A stretch of 50,472 bases of DNA from contig NZ_VIQT01000003.1 in assembly GCF_010206195.1 (NCBI RefSeq), positions 185,299 to 235,770 of the forward strand. The letters are read 5' to 3'. The notes beneath the pieces are model-generated. The model searched no databases, had not been told where the DNA came from, and was given only the letters and a program-made list of their open reading frames with translations. The translations under genes were made by a program, and so were the position numbers. The DNA comes from Anaerotruncus colihominis. Lineage in GTDB: Bacteria; Bacillota; Clostridia; Oscillospirales; Ruminococcaceae. Shown here piece after piece: positions 40,107 through 47,672 of the stretch (its first letter is position 1; each line of letters begins with the position of its first letter).

Positions 40107-41180
40107 TTACTTATGAAGCGGTTCCGCGGAAATTTCAATTTTACCAGCTATGATATCGTCATACGCCGCTTTGATCTTAGCCTTGGCGTCGCTGCTCAGT
40201 GGGGAATTGTCAAGATACTCAAAATTGCAGACGCCTTCAGAAATACCGTAATCGACGCGCTGCCCGCCCTGGAAATTGCCGGCGATCGCATCCTCGATAA
40301 ACTGGATTACCATCAAATCAAAGAAATTGACCGCGCTTCCCAGCTCCAGGTCGCCAAGCACATCCTGATAATGTATATCCCACGCGACAAACGGGACGCC
40401 CTTTTCGGCCGCCGCCTGCGCGCCGCCCACGCCTGTGCCGCCTGCCGCCGCCGCGATCACGTCGCAGCCCTCGTTTACCAGCATCAGACCAAGCTCCTTG
40501 CCCTTGGTGGGATCGGTCCATGTGTTCGCATAGGCGACCATATCCTCTATATCCGGATTGACGCTGCGCATGCCCTGCTGCCAGCCGGCAACGATTCCAT
40601 TGATGACCGGTTCATCGGCGCCCGCGACAATTCCAACCTTGCCGGCCTTTGTCGTGCAGGCCGCCGCCACACCCGCCAGATATCCTGTCTCGGTGCGGTT
40701 AAGGCCGAACTCCTGGATATTCGGATAGCTTCCGATGTCCGCGATCACGCCGTCCAGGCTGCCGAACAGGATATCAGGGAACTCGCCCGCCACAGTGGTC
40801 GTCGCGTCCGCCATGCTCGAATAGGTTGTAATGATGATGTCATATCCGGCCTGCGCCAGCGCGCGCGTCTTTGGCTCATATTCGCTTGACTGCGTCGCCT
40901 CGACGACCTTGACCTCGACATTCGGATGCTCCTTCTGGTAATCGCCCAGCCCCGCCACGAGATTCTGAAGCCATTCGGCTTCATCAATCGCCATGTCGGA
41001 AACGAGCGCGACCTGCCATGTCTTTTCCGCCGTATCCGCGCCCGGGGCGGCGGGCGCATCCGTCGCCTGTGAAGCAGAAGCGGGCGTATCCTCCGTTTGC
41101 TTGCCGCCGCATCCCGTCAGCGGAGCTGCGGCGAGGGTCAGCGCCAGTGCGAGGGCCGTCCATTTGAAATACGTTTTCAT
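40107..41180 (-). CDS. BMP family substrate-binding lipoprotein (second system)
   Basis: A 357-aa lipoprotein: signal with lipobox LTGC, a short Ala/Ser linker, then a BMP/PnrA fold (WQVALVSDMAIDEAEWLQNL, YDIIITTYSSMADATTTVAGEFPDILFGSLDG, GKVGIVAGADEPVINGIVAGWQQG, VIAAAAGGTGVGGAQAAAEKG). The ligand should be a nucleoside-like compound. The ATG follows AAAGGAGAAAG. It is the last gene of the importer operon, 20 bp after a permease. Its sequence is clearly diverged from the first BMP protein of the window, suggesting a different ligand. Confidence 0.92.
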   Translation of the reverse strand: MKTYFKWTALALALTLAAAPLTGCGGKQTEDTPASASQATDAPAAPGADTAEKTWQVALVSDMAIDEAEWLQNLVAGLGDYQKEHPNVEVKVVEATQSSEYEPKTRALAQAGYDIIITTYSSMADATTTVAGEFPDILFGSLDGVIADIGSYPNIQEFGLNRTETGYLAGVAAACTTKAGKVGIVAGADEPVINGIVAGWQQGMRSVNPDIEDMVAYANTWTDPTKGKELGLMLVNEGCDVIAAAAGGTGVGGAQAAAEKGVPFVAWDIHYQDVLGDLELGSAVNFFDLMVIQFIEDAIAGNFQGGQRVDYGISEGVCNFEYLDNSPLSSDAKAKIKAAYDDIIAGKIEISAEPLHK

Positions 41181-41200
41181 TGCTCTTTCTCCTTTATCAT

Positions 41201-42160
41201 TTATTCATGCGTTCCGGAGCCTTTTCCGGAATCCATAACAATCAGCTTTTTTTCTGCGGAACGCCTGCGCGTTTTGCGCACAACGCTTCGCAGAATGAGC
41301 GGCACAATCACTACGGCCAGCGCCAGCACATACGGCAGCATTGATAAAATCTGCACCGGATAGCCGCGGCCCGAAAGGGTCAGAACCATCGCATCGGAAA
41401 AGCCGAACATCAAGCAGGCCAGCAGCGACAGCACCGGTTCCGAGCCTGTGAGCACAAGCACCGCAATCGCGGTAAAGCCGCGCCCATCCGTCATGCCGAC
41501 GTTGAACATGTTCAGCGACAGGGCCAGCTGCGCACCGGCCAGCCCGCAGAATACGCCGTTGAGCGCCACGGCGAAATAGCGGATGCGCCGCACACCAATG
41601 CCGGCTGAAGCGGCTGCGTCGGCGTTGCGGCCGATCGCGCGGATCGAAAGTCCCAGGCTGGTCCGGTACAAAAACACATGGACGGCAAACGGCAGAACCA
41701 GCGCCAGATAAACAAGGATGGAATGGTCGTTTAAAATCGGGCCGACAACCGGAACCTGTTCAAGCAATCCAAAATGCAGCGTGGGCAGCGCCAGCTCGGA
41801 CGGCAGGATAAACCGTCCGCTCATCCCGAAAATCGGCACAAGCAGATACCGCGTCATTCCGGTAGCTATGGTGGTACATGCCAGCGCGCAGATGATCGGG
41901 TCTACATCGAGCTCAAAAACGAACAGCGCATAAATCAGCGCGATCAGCAGCGTCACAAGCACGGCAAAGAGGATGCCGCCAGCCACGCTCTGCGTCATAT
42001 AAGTACCGACAACTGCCGCAAAGCAACCAAACAGCGTAAAGCCCTCCAGCGCGAGATTAAAGATGTCGACCTTGATGGAAAACAGGCCGCCCAGGCAGAT
42101 CAGGATGACAGGCGCCGCCAGACGCACAGACAGGTTTAAAAGCTGTTCGATGTTCATCAT
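41201..42160 (-). CDS. BMP-type ABC permease 2 (second system)
   Basis: A 319-aa permease with about eight helices. Marks are IKVDIFNLALEGFTLFGCFAAV and the coupling region TSLGLSIRAIGRNADAAASAGIGV. The ATG at 42160 overlaps the stop of the partner permease (ATGA). A basic tail (RKTRRRSAEKK) lies in the cytoplasm. It forms a heterodimeric channel with the upstream permease. Confidence 0.9.
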   Translation of the reverse strand: MMNIEQLLNLSVRLAAPVILICLGGLFSIKVDIFNLALEGFTLFGCFAAVVGTYMTQSVAGGILFAVLVTLLIALIYALFVFELDVDPIICALACTTIATGMTRYLLVPIFGMSGRFILPSELALPTLHFGLLEQVPVVGPILNDHSILVYLALVLPFAVHVFLYRTSLGLSIRAIGRNADAAASAGIGVRRIRYFAVALNGVFCGLAGAQLALSLNMFNVGMTDGRGFTAIAVLVLTGSEPVLSLLACLMFGFSDAMVLTLSGRGYPVQILSMLPYVLALAVVIVPLILRSVVRKTRRRSAEKKLIVMDSGKGSGTHE

Positions 42161-43212
42161 ACGGCTTTTACCCCCTTTTTGCGCGATTGCAGCAGGTAGC
42201 GCAGGATATTGATGGTAGCAAACAGCATGACAAAGCCCTTGACCACCTGCACCATCTCGGCCTGTACGCTCGTTTCAACCGAAAGCGTCACCGCGCCGCT
42301 TTGCAGCGCGCCGAGAATCAGCGAGCCGAAGATGATGCCGGCTGTCGAATCCTTGCCGATCAACGCGGCGGTCATGCCGTTAAAGCCCATATCGGCCGCG
42401 AAATTGTTATAGACCTTGTGATAGACGCCCATGACCTCGCCGGCCGCTGTCAAGCCGGAAAATATACCGCCGATCAATGCAACCACGAGCACGATTTTAA
42501 TCGTGCGCACGCCGCACGCCTGCGCAAAGCGCGCGTTGTGACCAATCATACGCAGCTCATAGCCCGGCACGGTGCCGCGGATGCTCAGGGCGTAAACGGC
42601 GATGAGCACGGCCACGGCGATCAGGATGAATGTTGTGTTGAGCGACGGCTCCAGATTGACCGACATCGGCACGGTTGTATCGGCCTTTGCAATCGGGCCG
42701 TTGTTCAGCAGATAATCGGTCAGCAGCAGGATAATGTAGTTCATCAAAATCGCGATCACAACCTCGTTGACGCCGAACATGAATTTGAATACGGCCGGCA
42801 GCAGGGAAACCAGACCGCCGAACAGCGCGCCCGCCGCGAGCATGACAACCGCCTGCACCCAGATGGGCGCGGTTGGGATCGCCTGTGGGACGAACGCAAC
42901 GCCGAGCGCAGCGAAATACATCTGTCCCTCCTGGCCGATATTGAAGTAGCCGCACCGGTTGCAGATGGAAAAGGACAACGCCAGCAGGATAATCGGCAGC
43001 GTATAACGCACCGTATTTTTAAAGCCGGACCAGCTTCCGAACGCACCCTTGGCAAGCGCCTGATACGCTTCAATCGGATTGCCCCCCGAGGCGAGTACCA
43101 CAAGCCCCGCCACTACGAACGCGACCAGCACCGCCAGTATGGGCGAAAAACTTCCGGCCATCTTTTTGAGCGGCTGCATCGTATCTTTTCTGAGCGCCTG
43201 TATACCATCCAT
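42157..43212 (-). CDS. BMP-type ABC permease 1 (second system)
   Basis: A 351-aa permease with about ten helices: GNPIEAYQALAKGAFGSW after helix 1, RCGYFNIGQEGQMYFAALG, and the ATPase contact GYELRMIGHNARFAQACGV. The ATG follows the ATPase stop directly (TAAATG), behind GGGGGAAGA, so translation is coupled. Confidence 0.9.
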   Translation of the reverse strand: MDGIQALRKDTMQPLKKMAGSFSPILAVLVAFVVAGLVVLASGGNPIEAYQALAKGAFGSWSGFKNTVRYTLPIILLALSFSICNRCGYFNIGQEGQMYFAALGVAFVPQAIPTAPIWVQAVVMLAAGALFGGLVSLLPAVFKFMFGVNEVVIAILMNYIILLLTDYLLNNGPIAKADTTVPMSVNLEPSLNTTFILIAVAVLIAVYALSIRGTVPGYELRMIGHNARFAQACGVRTIKIVLVVALIGGIFSGLTAAGEVMGVYHKVYNNFAADMGFNGMTAALIGKDSTAGIIFGSLILGALQSGAVTLSVETSVQAEMVQVVKGFVMLFATINILRYLLQSRKKGVKAV

Positions 43213-44745
43213 TTAATCTTCCCCCTTTCGTGCGCCGGCGGCGCCGCCCATCATCAGACCGATCTCCGCCTCGGTAGCGGCGGGGATGTCTGTGACAATG
43301 CCGGAGCAGGCGCCTTCATAAAGAATGAGCATCCGGTCGCTCAAACTCATCAACTCCTCCAGATCGGCCGATACCAGCAAAATGGCTGTCCCGCGCCGCT
43401 TCTGTTCCAACAGATGTTCGCGTACAAAGTTGATCGCTCCGATATCAAGCCCGCGCGTTGGCTGCGCCGCGATCAGCAGACGCGGGCTGCGGCTGATCTC
43501 GCGGGCCAGCACGATTTTTTGCATATTGCCGCCCGAAAGCGCCCGCACCGGTTTGCCCGGCGCAAGGCCGCGGATATCGAACGCCTCGGCCATCCGTTCG
43601 GTATATTCAGCGACAGCCTTGCCGTGCAGAATACCGTGCTTTGAAAACGGCGGCTGCCCTGCGGCGCCGCAGATCAGGTTTTCGCCCGCGCCGGCCAGCA
43701 GAGCCAGGCCTGTCGTCATGCGGTCCTCTGATATGTAGCCGACGCCCTTGGCGCGGCGCTGCCGGATCGGCAGGCGCGTGATATCCTCGCCGCCGAGCGT
43801 GATCGAACCGCCCGACAGGCGGTACATGCCGATGAGCAGATTGATCAGTTCTGTCTGCCCATTGCCCTCCACGCCGCCGATTCCGAGGATTTCACCAGCG
43901 CGCGCCTCAAATGAAAGGCCACGCACCCGCGCAATCCCGCTGCCGTCGATATACCACAAATTCTTACAGACGCAGACAGGCTCCCCCGCGCCGCCGCGCT
44001 CACCGTTTTGAATGAGTCCGACATCCTGACGGCCGATCATCGCCCGCGCCACGTCCGTTTCGTCCGCCTCCCCGCGGTCGAAGCGCGCCACCACACGCCC
44101 GCGGCGCATCACGGTGATGCGATCGGCCACGCGGATGACCTCGCGCAGCTTGTGAGAGATAAACACGATGGATGCGCCGTCTTTTTTCAGTTCGTCAATG
44201 ATCGCAAACAGCTCGTCCGATTCCTGCGGCGTCAATACGGCGGTCGGTTCGTCGAGGATGAGTACGCGCGCGCCAAGGTAAAGCGCCTTTATAATCTCGA
44301 TCTTCTGCCGCTCGCCGACACAAAGGCTGTCGATCGGCGCGTCTGGGGAAACCTTCTGCATTCCGAACCGCGTGAGAAGTGCGCGGATCTTTGCGCGCGC
44401 CGCCCTGTAGTCGACAAATCCGGCGGCTGCCGGCGCATGCCCGAGGATGATATTTTCTGTAATGCTCATGCGGTCGATCTGCATAAAGTTCTGGTGCACC
44501 ATGCCGATGCCGCGTTTAAGTGCGCCCGCCACGCCGTAGGCGCACGGTTGCGCGTCGATCAGTATGCGGCCCTCGTCCGGCGCGTACTGACCGTAAAGAA
44601 TGCGCATCAGCGTTGTTTTGCCCGCGCCGTTTTCCCCCACAAGCGCATGCGTTTCCCCTTGGTTGAGTGTGAAATCGATCCCTTCGTTGGCGGTGAGCGC
44701 CCCGAATCGCTTTGTGATTGATTCCATCTGGACAATTGGATCCAT
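43213..44745 (-). CDS. BMP-type ABC ATPase, double domain (second system)
   Basis: A 510-aa ATPase. Domain 1 has GENGAGKTT, a C-loop that reads LCVGERQKIEI, and ILDEPTAVLTPQE. Domain 2 has GVEGNGQTE, LSGGNMQK and a Walker B in the variant form IAAQPTRGLDIG, as is common for the second domain in this group. The ATG follows AAAGGAGG. It is the first gene of the ATPase-permease-permease-lipoprotein operon and drives import. Confidence 0.93.
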   Translation of the reverse strand: MDPIVQMESITKRFGALTANEGIDFTLNQGETHALVGENGAGKTTLMRILYGQYAPDEGRILIDAQPCAYGVAGALKRGIGMVHQNFMQIDRMSITENIILGHAPAAAGFVDYRAARAKIRALLTRFGMQKVSPDAPIDSLCVGERQKIEIIKALYLGARVLILDEPTAVLTPQESDELFAIIDELKKDGASIVFISHKLREVIRVADRITVMRRGRVVARFDRGEADETDVARAMIGRQDVGLIQNGERGGAGEPVCVCKNLWYIDGSGIARVRGLSFEARAGEILGIGGVEGNGQTELINLLIGMYRLSGGSITLGGEDITRLPIRQRRAKGVGYISEDRMTTGLALLAGAGENLICGAAGQPPFSKHGILHGKAVAEYTERMAEAFDIRGLAPGKPVRALSGGNMQKIVLAREISRSPRLLIAAQPTRGLDIGAINFVREHLLEQKRRGTAILLVSADLEELMSLSDRMLILYEGACSGIVTDIPAATEAEIGLMMGGAAGARKGED

Positions 44746-44801
44746 GTCGCAGCCTCCTTTGCTGGGCGTCAGGGCGTCGCCCTAAAAAGATTTAAAGATT
44801 T

Positions 44802-45031
44802 AGTTGTCTATATCTTTTTGCATAGAATAGCATGTTGATTACACCACTGTCAACAGTTTTTTTCGCAAAACAAATTTGATTTTTATTTAAAAATGCATCC
44901 AAATGTATGAAACCATGCGCTTACATCCGGTTAAACCGACAAAATTGTTGTGCGGATTGCACGGATAGTTAGATAAAACTTTGGTGAAAGTGGGGAAAAT
45001 AGTTTAAATTCGCATTTATGTATATACAACT
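44802..45031. promoter_or_regulatory. Divergent regulatory region with AGTTGT boxes
   Basis: This gap (44746-45107) has no gene. On the minus strand TTGACA (44853-44848) and TATTCT (44829-44824) with an 18-bp spacer drive the importer operon. A motif AGTTGTCTATA (44802-44812, plus strand) follows that start, and its counterpart AGTTGTATATA (45031-45021, minus strand), inside the palindrome tgtatataca (45019-45028), lies near the plus-strand promoter. Candidate operators for the GntR protein. Confidence 0.55.
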
Positions 45032-45107
45032 ATACAAATCTGTGTTATCATAACGCCAGCAACAGGCGGTGTAACCGCCAAAAATTGAATGCAAAGAAGG
45101 GATTCCC

Positions 45108-45935
45108 ATGACAATGCCAAACCAGGAATCGCTTTGGATGGATTATCAGGAACTTTTGGAGATGATACAGCGGCGCGCTTTTTCATTGCGTATCCGCAAA
45201 TACCGCGATCTCTCCATTCTGCGCCTGCTTGGCGATATCAGCCTCGTTGTCGCCTGTGATTCCAACGCTTCCAACGGCGAAAAGCCCAACGACACCCATC
45301 AGAATTCTTATGAGGAGACGGCGGTCAGCGCGCTGAAGGTCCCGCTCATGGAGGTGCTCGCCACAGGCGCGGCGCCCATTGTCATCGCGGACAATCTGTG
45401 TGTGGAAATGGATCCGAGCGGGCGGCGGATCATTGCGGCCATGCAGGAGGAGCTGCGCGGCTGCGGCCTGTATGACACCGTCTCCTTCACCGGAAGTACA
45501 GAGGACAACATGCGCACGCTTCAGACCGGCATCGGCGTGACGGTCATCGGTCTTGTCAGCAGCGCGGCGCTGCGCCTGGGCCGCACACAGCGCGGCGACG
45601 CCGTCTATTGTGTCGGCGTGCCGCAGAGCGGCGTTGTGGAACGGTACAGCGAACACGACCCCACGGTCGCCAAGATCTCCACGGTCACACGCCTGTGCAC
45701 CCTCGATTATATCCATGAAATCCTGCCGGTCGGCTCGAAGGGCGCGGCCTATGAAGCCGGCCAGCTTGCCGAATGTGTCGGCTGCGCTTTTCTCCCGGAT
45801 ACACAGCCTGCAATTGACCTGGCCACATCGGCCGGTTCCTGTACGGCTGTGCTTGTCAGCCTGCCTGCGCAGGCGGGTGGCCATCTGGCCGCCGATATAG
45901 GCCTCCCCTGTTTTCCCATCGGCCGGATTCAATAA
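45108..45935 (+). CDS. AIR synthase-related ATP-binding protein (PurM/CblS-like)
   Basis: A 275-aa protein of the AIR synthase (PurM/ThiL/SelD/HypE) superfamily. The N-terminal strand with an acidic metal/ATP site (LVVACDSNASNGEKPND), ALKVPLMEVLATGAAPIVIADNL and the central GSTEDNMRTLQTGIGVTVIGLV match alpha-ribazole-kinase-like members. The superfamily uses ATP to phosphorylate or amidate small molecules. No cobalamin genes are near; instead it is paired with an eIF2B-like isomerase (28 bp gap) and a BMP nucleoside importer. I infer a kinase acting on an imported nucleoside or a ribose derivative. The ATG follows AAGAAGGG. Confidence 0.75.
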   Translation: MTMPNQESLWMDYQELLEMIQRRAFSLRIRKYRDLSILRLLGDISLVVACDSNASNGEKPNDTHQNSYEETAVSALKVPLMEVLATGAAPIVIADNLCVEMDPSGRRIIAAMQEELRGCGLYDTVSFTGSTEDNMRTLQTGIGVTVIGLVSSAALRLGRTQRGDAVYCVGVPQSGVVERYSEHDPTVAKISTVTRLCTLDYIHEILPVGSKGAAYEAGQLAECVGCAFLPDTQPAIDLATSAGSCTAVLVSLPAQAGGHLAADIGLPCFPIGRIQ

Positions 45936-45963
45936 TCGTTATTTTATATAAGGAGCGTTTGCA

Positions 45964-46917
45964 ATGCTACAGGATATTCAATTCAAATCGGCGCAGCATG
46001 TGATTGACGAGGTGCGCAACATGAACGTCAAGGGAGGCAGCCCCTTCGGCCGCGCAGCGGCCTGGGCATACAGCCTCGCCTGCACACAGGAGCAGTTCGC
46101 CAGCCGCGCGGAGCTGACCGCGCGCTTCGACGATATTTCCAACCAGCTGCTTGCCCTAAAGCCGACCATGGCCACCATCTACAATACAAAGTCGCTCGTC
46201 TATAAAAAACTGGATTCTTTCCCGAATGAAACGCCGCTCGACATCATTACATGTAAAATCGACGCGCTCTGTCAACGCATCATTCATTATTCTCTGGACT
46301 CCGTCAACCGTCTGGGTGAAAACGGCGCCAATTTGATCCGCGACGGCGCTTCCGTGCTGATGCACAGCTATTCAAGCGCGCTCATGAGCGTCTTTACCGC
46401 AGCCGCAAAGCAGGGGCGCAAATTCAGCCTGACCTGCACCGAATCGCGGCCATTGCGGGAATCGCGCCTCGCCGCAAAGATTCTCCAGGAGCTGCATGTG
46501 CCGGTCACTTATATTACGGATGCGTCCGTGTGGGAATTCATGCCCGCCTGCGACCTGATCATCATGGGCGCCGATACGATCGCATGGGACGGCTCTGTCG
46601 CCAACAAAATGGGAACCGCGCTCATCAGCCAGCTCGCCCAATGCTGTTGCAAGCCCGTCTATATCGCAAGCGAGCTGTATAAGCTCGACCGCCGCACCGC
46701 CCAGGGCCATCCCATTGTGCTGGAGCGGCGCGTCCCCGACGAGATCGTTTCTCCCGGCGATTTTGACAGCATGGACGGCATCGACGTGATCAACCAGTTC
46801 TTTGATCTGACCCCAGCCAATCAGATCACCGGGCTGATCACAGAACGCGGTGTCATCGCACCGGCCACTGTTTCGCTCAATTGGGATCAGCTCGAGGCGC
46901 AGCTTTTAAACGGCTGA
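45964..46917 (+). CDS. eIF2B-like sugar-phosphate isomerase (R15P isomerase-like)
   Basis: A 317-aa protein of the eIF2B alpha/beta/delta, MtnA and ribose-1,5-bisphosphate isomerase family. An N-terminal helical domain (about 1-110) precedes a Rossmann-like domain with LTCTESRPLRESRLAAKIL and the signature MGADTIAWDGSVANKMGTALISQLA. The Cys before ESRP and the Asp in GADTI lie where the catalytic Cys/Asp pair of the isomerases is found. The ESRP form is closer to R15P isomerase and eIF2B than to MtnA. The ATG follows AAGGAGC. It is co-transcribed with the AIR synthase-like gene, which suggests a two-step sugar-phosphate route after import. Confidence 0.8.
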   Translation: MLQDIQFKSAQHVIDEVRNMNVKGGSPFGRAAAWAYSLACTQEQFASRAELTARFDDISNQLLALKPTMATIYNTKSLVYKKLDSFPNETPLDIITCKIDALCQRIIHYSLDSVNRLGENGANLIRDGASVLMHSYSSALMSVFTAAAKQGRKFSLTCTESRPLRESRLAAKILQELHVPVTYITDASVWEFMPACDLIIMGADTIAWDGSVANKMGTALISQLAQCCCKPVYIASELYKLDRRTAQGHPIVLERRVPDEIVSPGDFDSMDGIDVINQFFDLTPANQITGLITERGVIAPATVSLNWDQLEAQLLNG

Positions 46918-46954
46918 TCGGATCATTTTGCAGCGGGAACAGACCGAAAAGGCC

Positions 46955-46995
46955 CCGGCCGGAGATATTCTCCGGCCGGCTCCCTTATCTTATTA
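46955..46995 (+). terminator. Terminator of the AIRS-eIF2B operon
   Basis: An 11-bp perfect stem (46955-46965 with 46969-46979, arm ccggccggaga), loop TAT, is followed by T-rich sequence. Confidence 0.8.
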
Positions 46996-47025
46996 TAATT
47001 CTTACAAATATTGATGTTCATATCA

Positions 47026-47077
47026 AAAACCGGACTCCCCCAGGGACAGGCGCCTGTCCCTGGGGGAGTCTGGTTTT
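47026..47077. repeat. Perfect loop-free palindrome, 38 bp core
   Basis: Arms 47033-47051 and 47052-47070 are perfect reverse complements with no spacer (centre CAGGC/GCCTG), extended by AAAACC/GGTTTT after one mismatch to 52 bp. It ends in A and T runs on both sides, so it could terminate in both directions, but the operon terminator already lies 50 bp upstream. No gene is seen in 46918-47358. Confidence 0.85.
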
Positions 47078-47207
47078 CCACAGGTCTGAACCGCCTTTAT
47101 TTTTCAGGCATGCAGATCTGTCAACGGGCCTTATTCGAACTGGAAAATTGTCGCCGCTCTATGGATACCATTGAAAAGGGGTGTTAGAAATTTATTAAAA
47201 GAAAAAA

Positions 47208-47248
47208 GTGAAGCGGCTTTGTGAGAACATCTCACAAAGCCGCTTCAC
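47208..47248 (-). terminator. Strong minus-strand terminator without obvious gene
   Basis: An 18-bp perfect stem (47208-47225 with 47231-47248) is followed on the minus strand by a T run. It lies 75 bp beyond the tRNA terminator, with no recognisable gene between. Confidence 0.75.
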
Positions 47249-47322
47249 AAGCCATCTTCTGGCAAGCCTGCCCAGTTTAGAACCACCCCGGACGCGGGTA
47301 TTTACTTTGGACATAAGAAAAA

Positions 47323-47348
47323 GCCTGGAGCGCGAAATGGCTCCAGGC
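47323..47348 (-). terminator. tRNA-Arg terminator
   Basis: GCCTGGAGC/GCTCCAGGC stem followed on the minus strand by TTTTTCTT, 11 bp after the tRNA 3' end. Confidence 0.85.
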
Positions 47349-47358
47349 CCTTGCCTGG

Positions 47359-47435
47359 TGGCGCGCGTGAAGGGACTCGAACCCCTGACCTACTGGTTCG
47401 TAGCCAGTCACTCTATCCAACTGAGCTACACGCGC
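47359..47435 (-). tRNA. tRNA-Arg (anticodon ACG)
   Basis: The minus strand folds as a full cloverleaf: acceptor GCGCGTG/CACGCGC, D arm with AGCTCAGTTGGATAGAG, anticodon stem ACTGG/CCAGT around loop CTACGAA (anticodon ACG, wobble A expected to become inosine), and T arm with GGTTCGAGTCC. Discriminator G and the CCA end (47361-47359) are encoded. It reads CGU/CGC/CGA codons. It has its own promoter and terminator. Confidence 0.97.
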
Positions 47436-47458
47436 ATTTTATAGAAGTCAGCTTTAAT

Positions 47459-47487
47459 ATAATACTACGTTTGGATAATTTAGTCAA
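47459..47487 (-). promoter_or_regulatory. tRNA-Arg promoter
   Basis: On the minus strand TTGACT (47487-47482) and TATTAT (47464-47459) are separated by 17 bp, placing the start about 15 bp before the tRNA 5' end. Confidence 0.7.
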
Positions 47488-47554
47488 GCCCTTATCGGCA
47501 TAATCTGAAAAATTTTTTCTAATTATGCCCGCTTCACCCTTAAAACGCAAGGCG

Positions 47555-47588
47555 GCGGGGAACGGATTACAAAACGTCCGTTCCCCGC
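47555..47588. terminator. Hairpin terminator downstream of the 3D-domain gene
   Basis: 12-bp arms (47555-47566 with 47577-47588, GCGGGGAACGGA) around a 10-base loop, followed by AAAAA on the plus side. It probably ends the minus-strand 3D-domain transcript. Confidence 0.65.
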
Positions 47589-47594
47589 GCAAAA

Positions 47595-47672
47595 AGGAGG
47601 GGGTTAATCCTGCGATTTAAGACAGTCCGATCAGGAGCAGCTTTGATTTTTCAAACAGACCCAAACAGCCCT
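47595..47672 (-). mobile_element. Decayed MITE, relative of the 3485-3644 element
   Basis: Read on the minus strand it starts TAGGGCTGTTTG, then repeats CTGTTTGAAAAATCAAAG, matching the right end of the MITE at 3485-3644 with a small internal duplication. The opposite end keeps only CCTCCTTTTT and lacks the terminal repeat. Its TA is part of the TAG stop codon of the 3D-domain gene. Confidence 0.55.
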
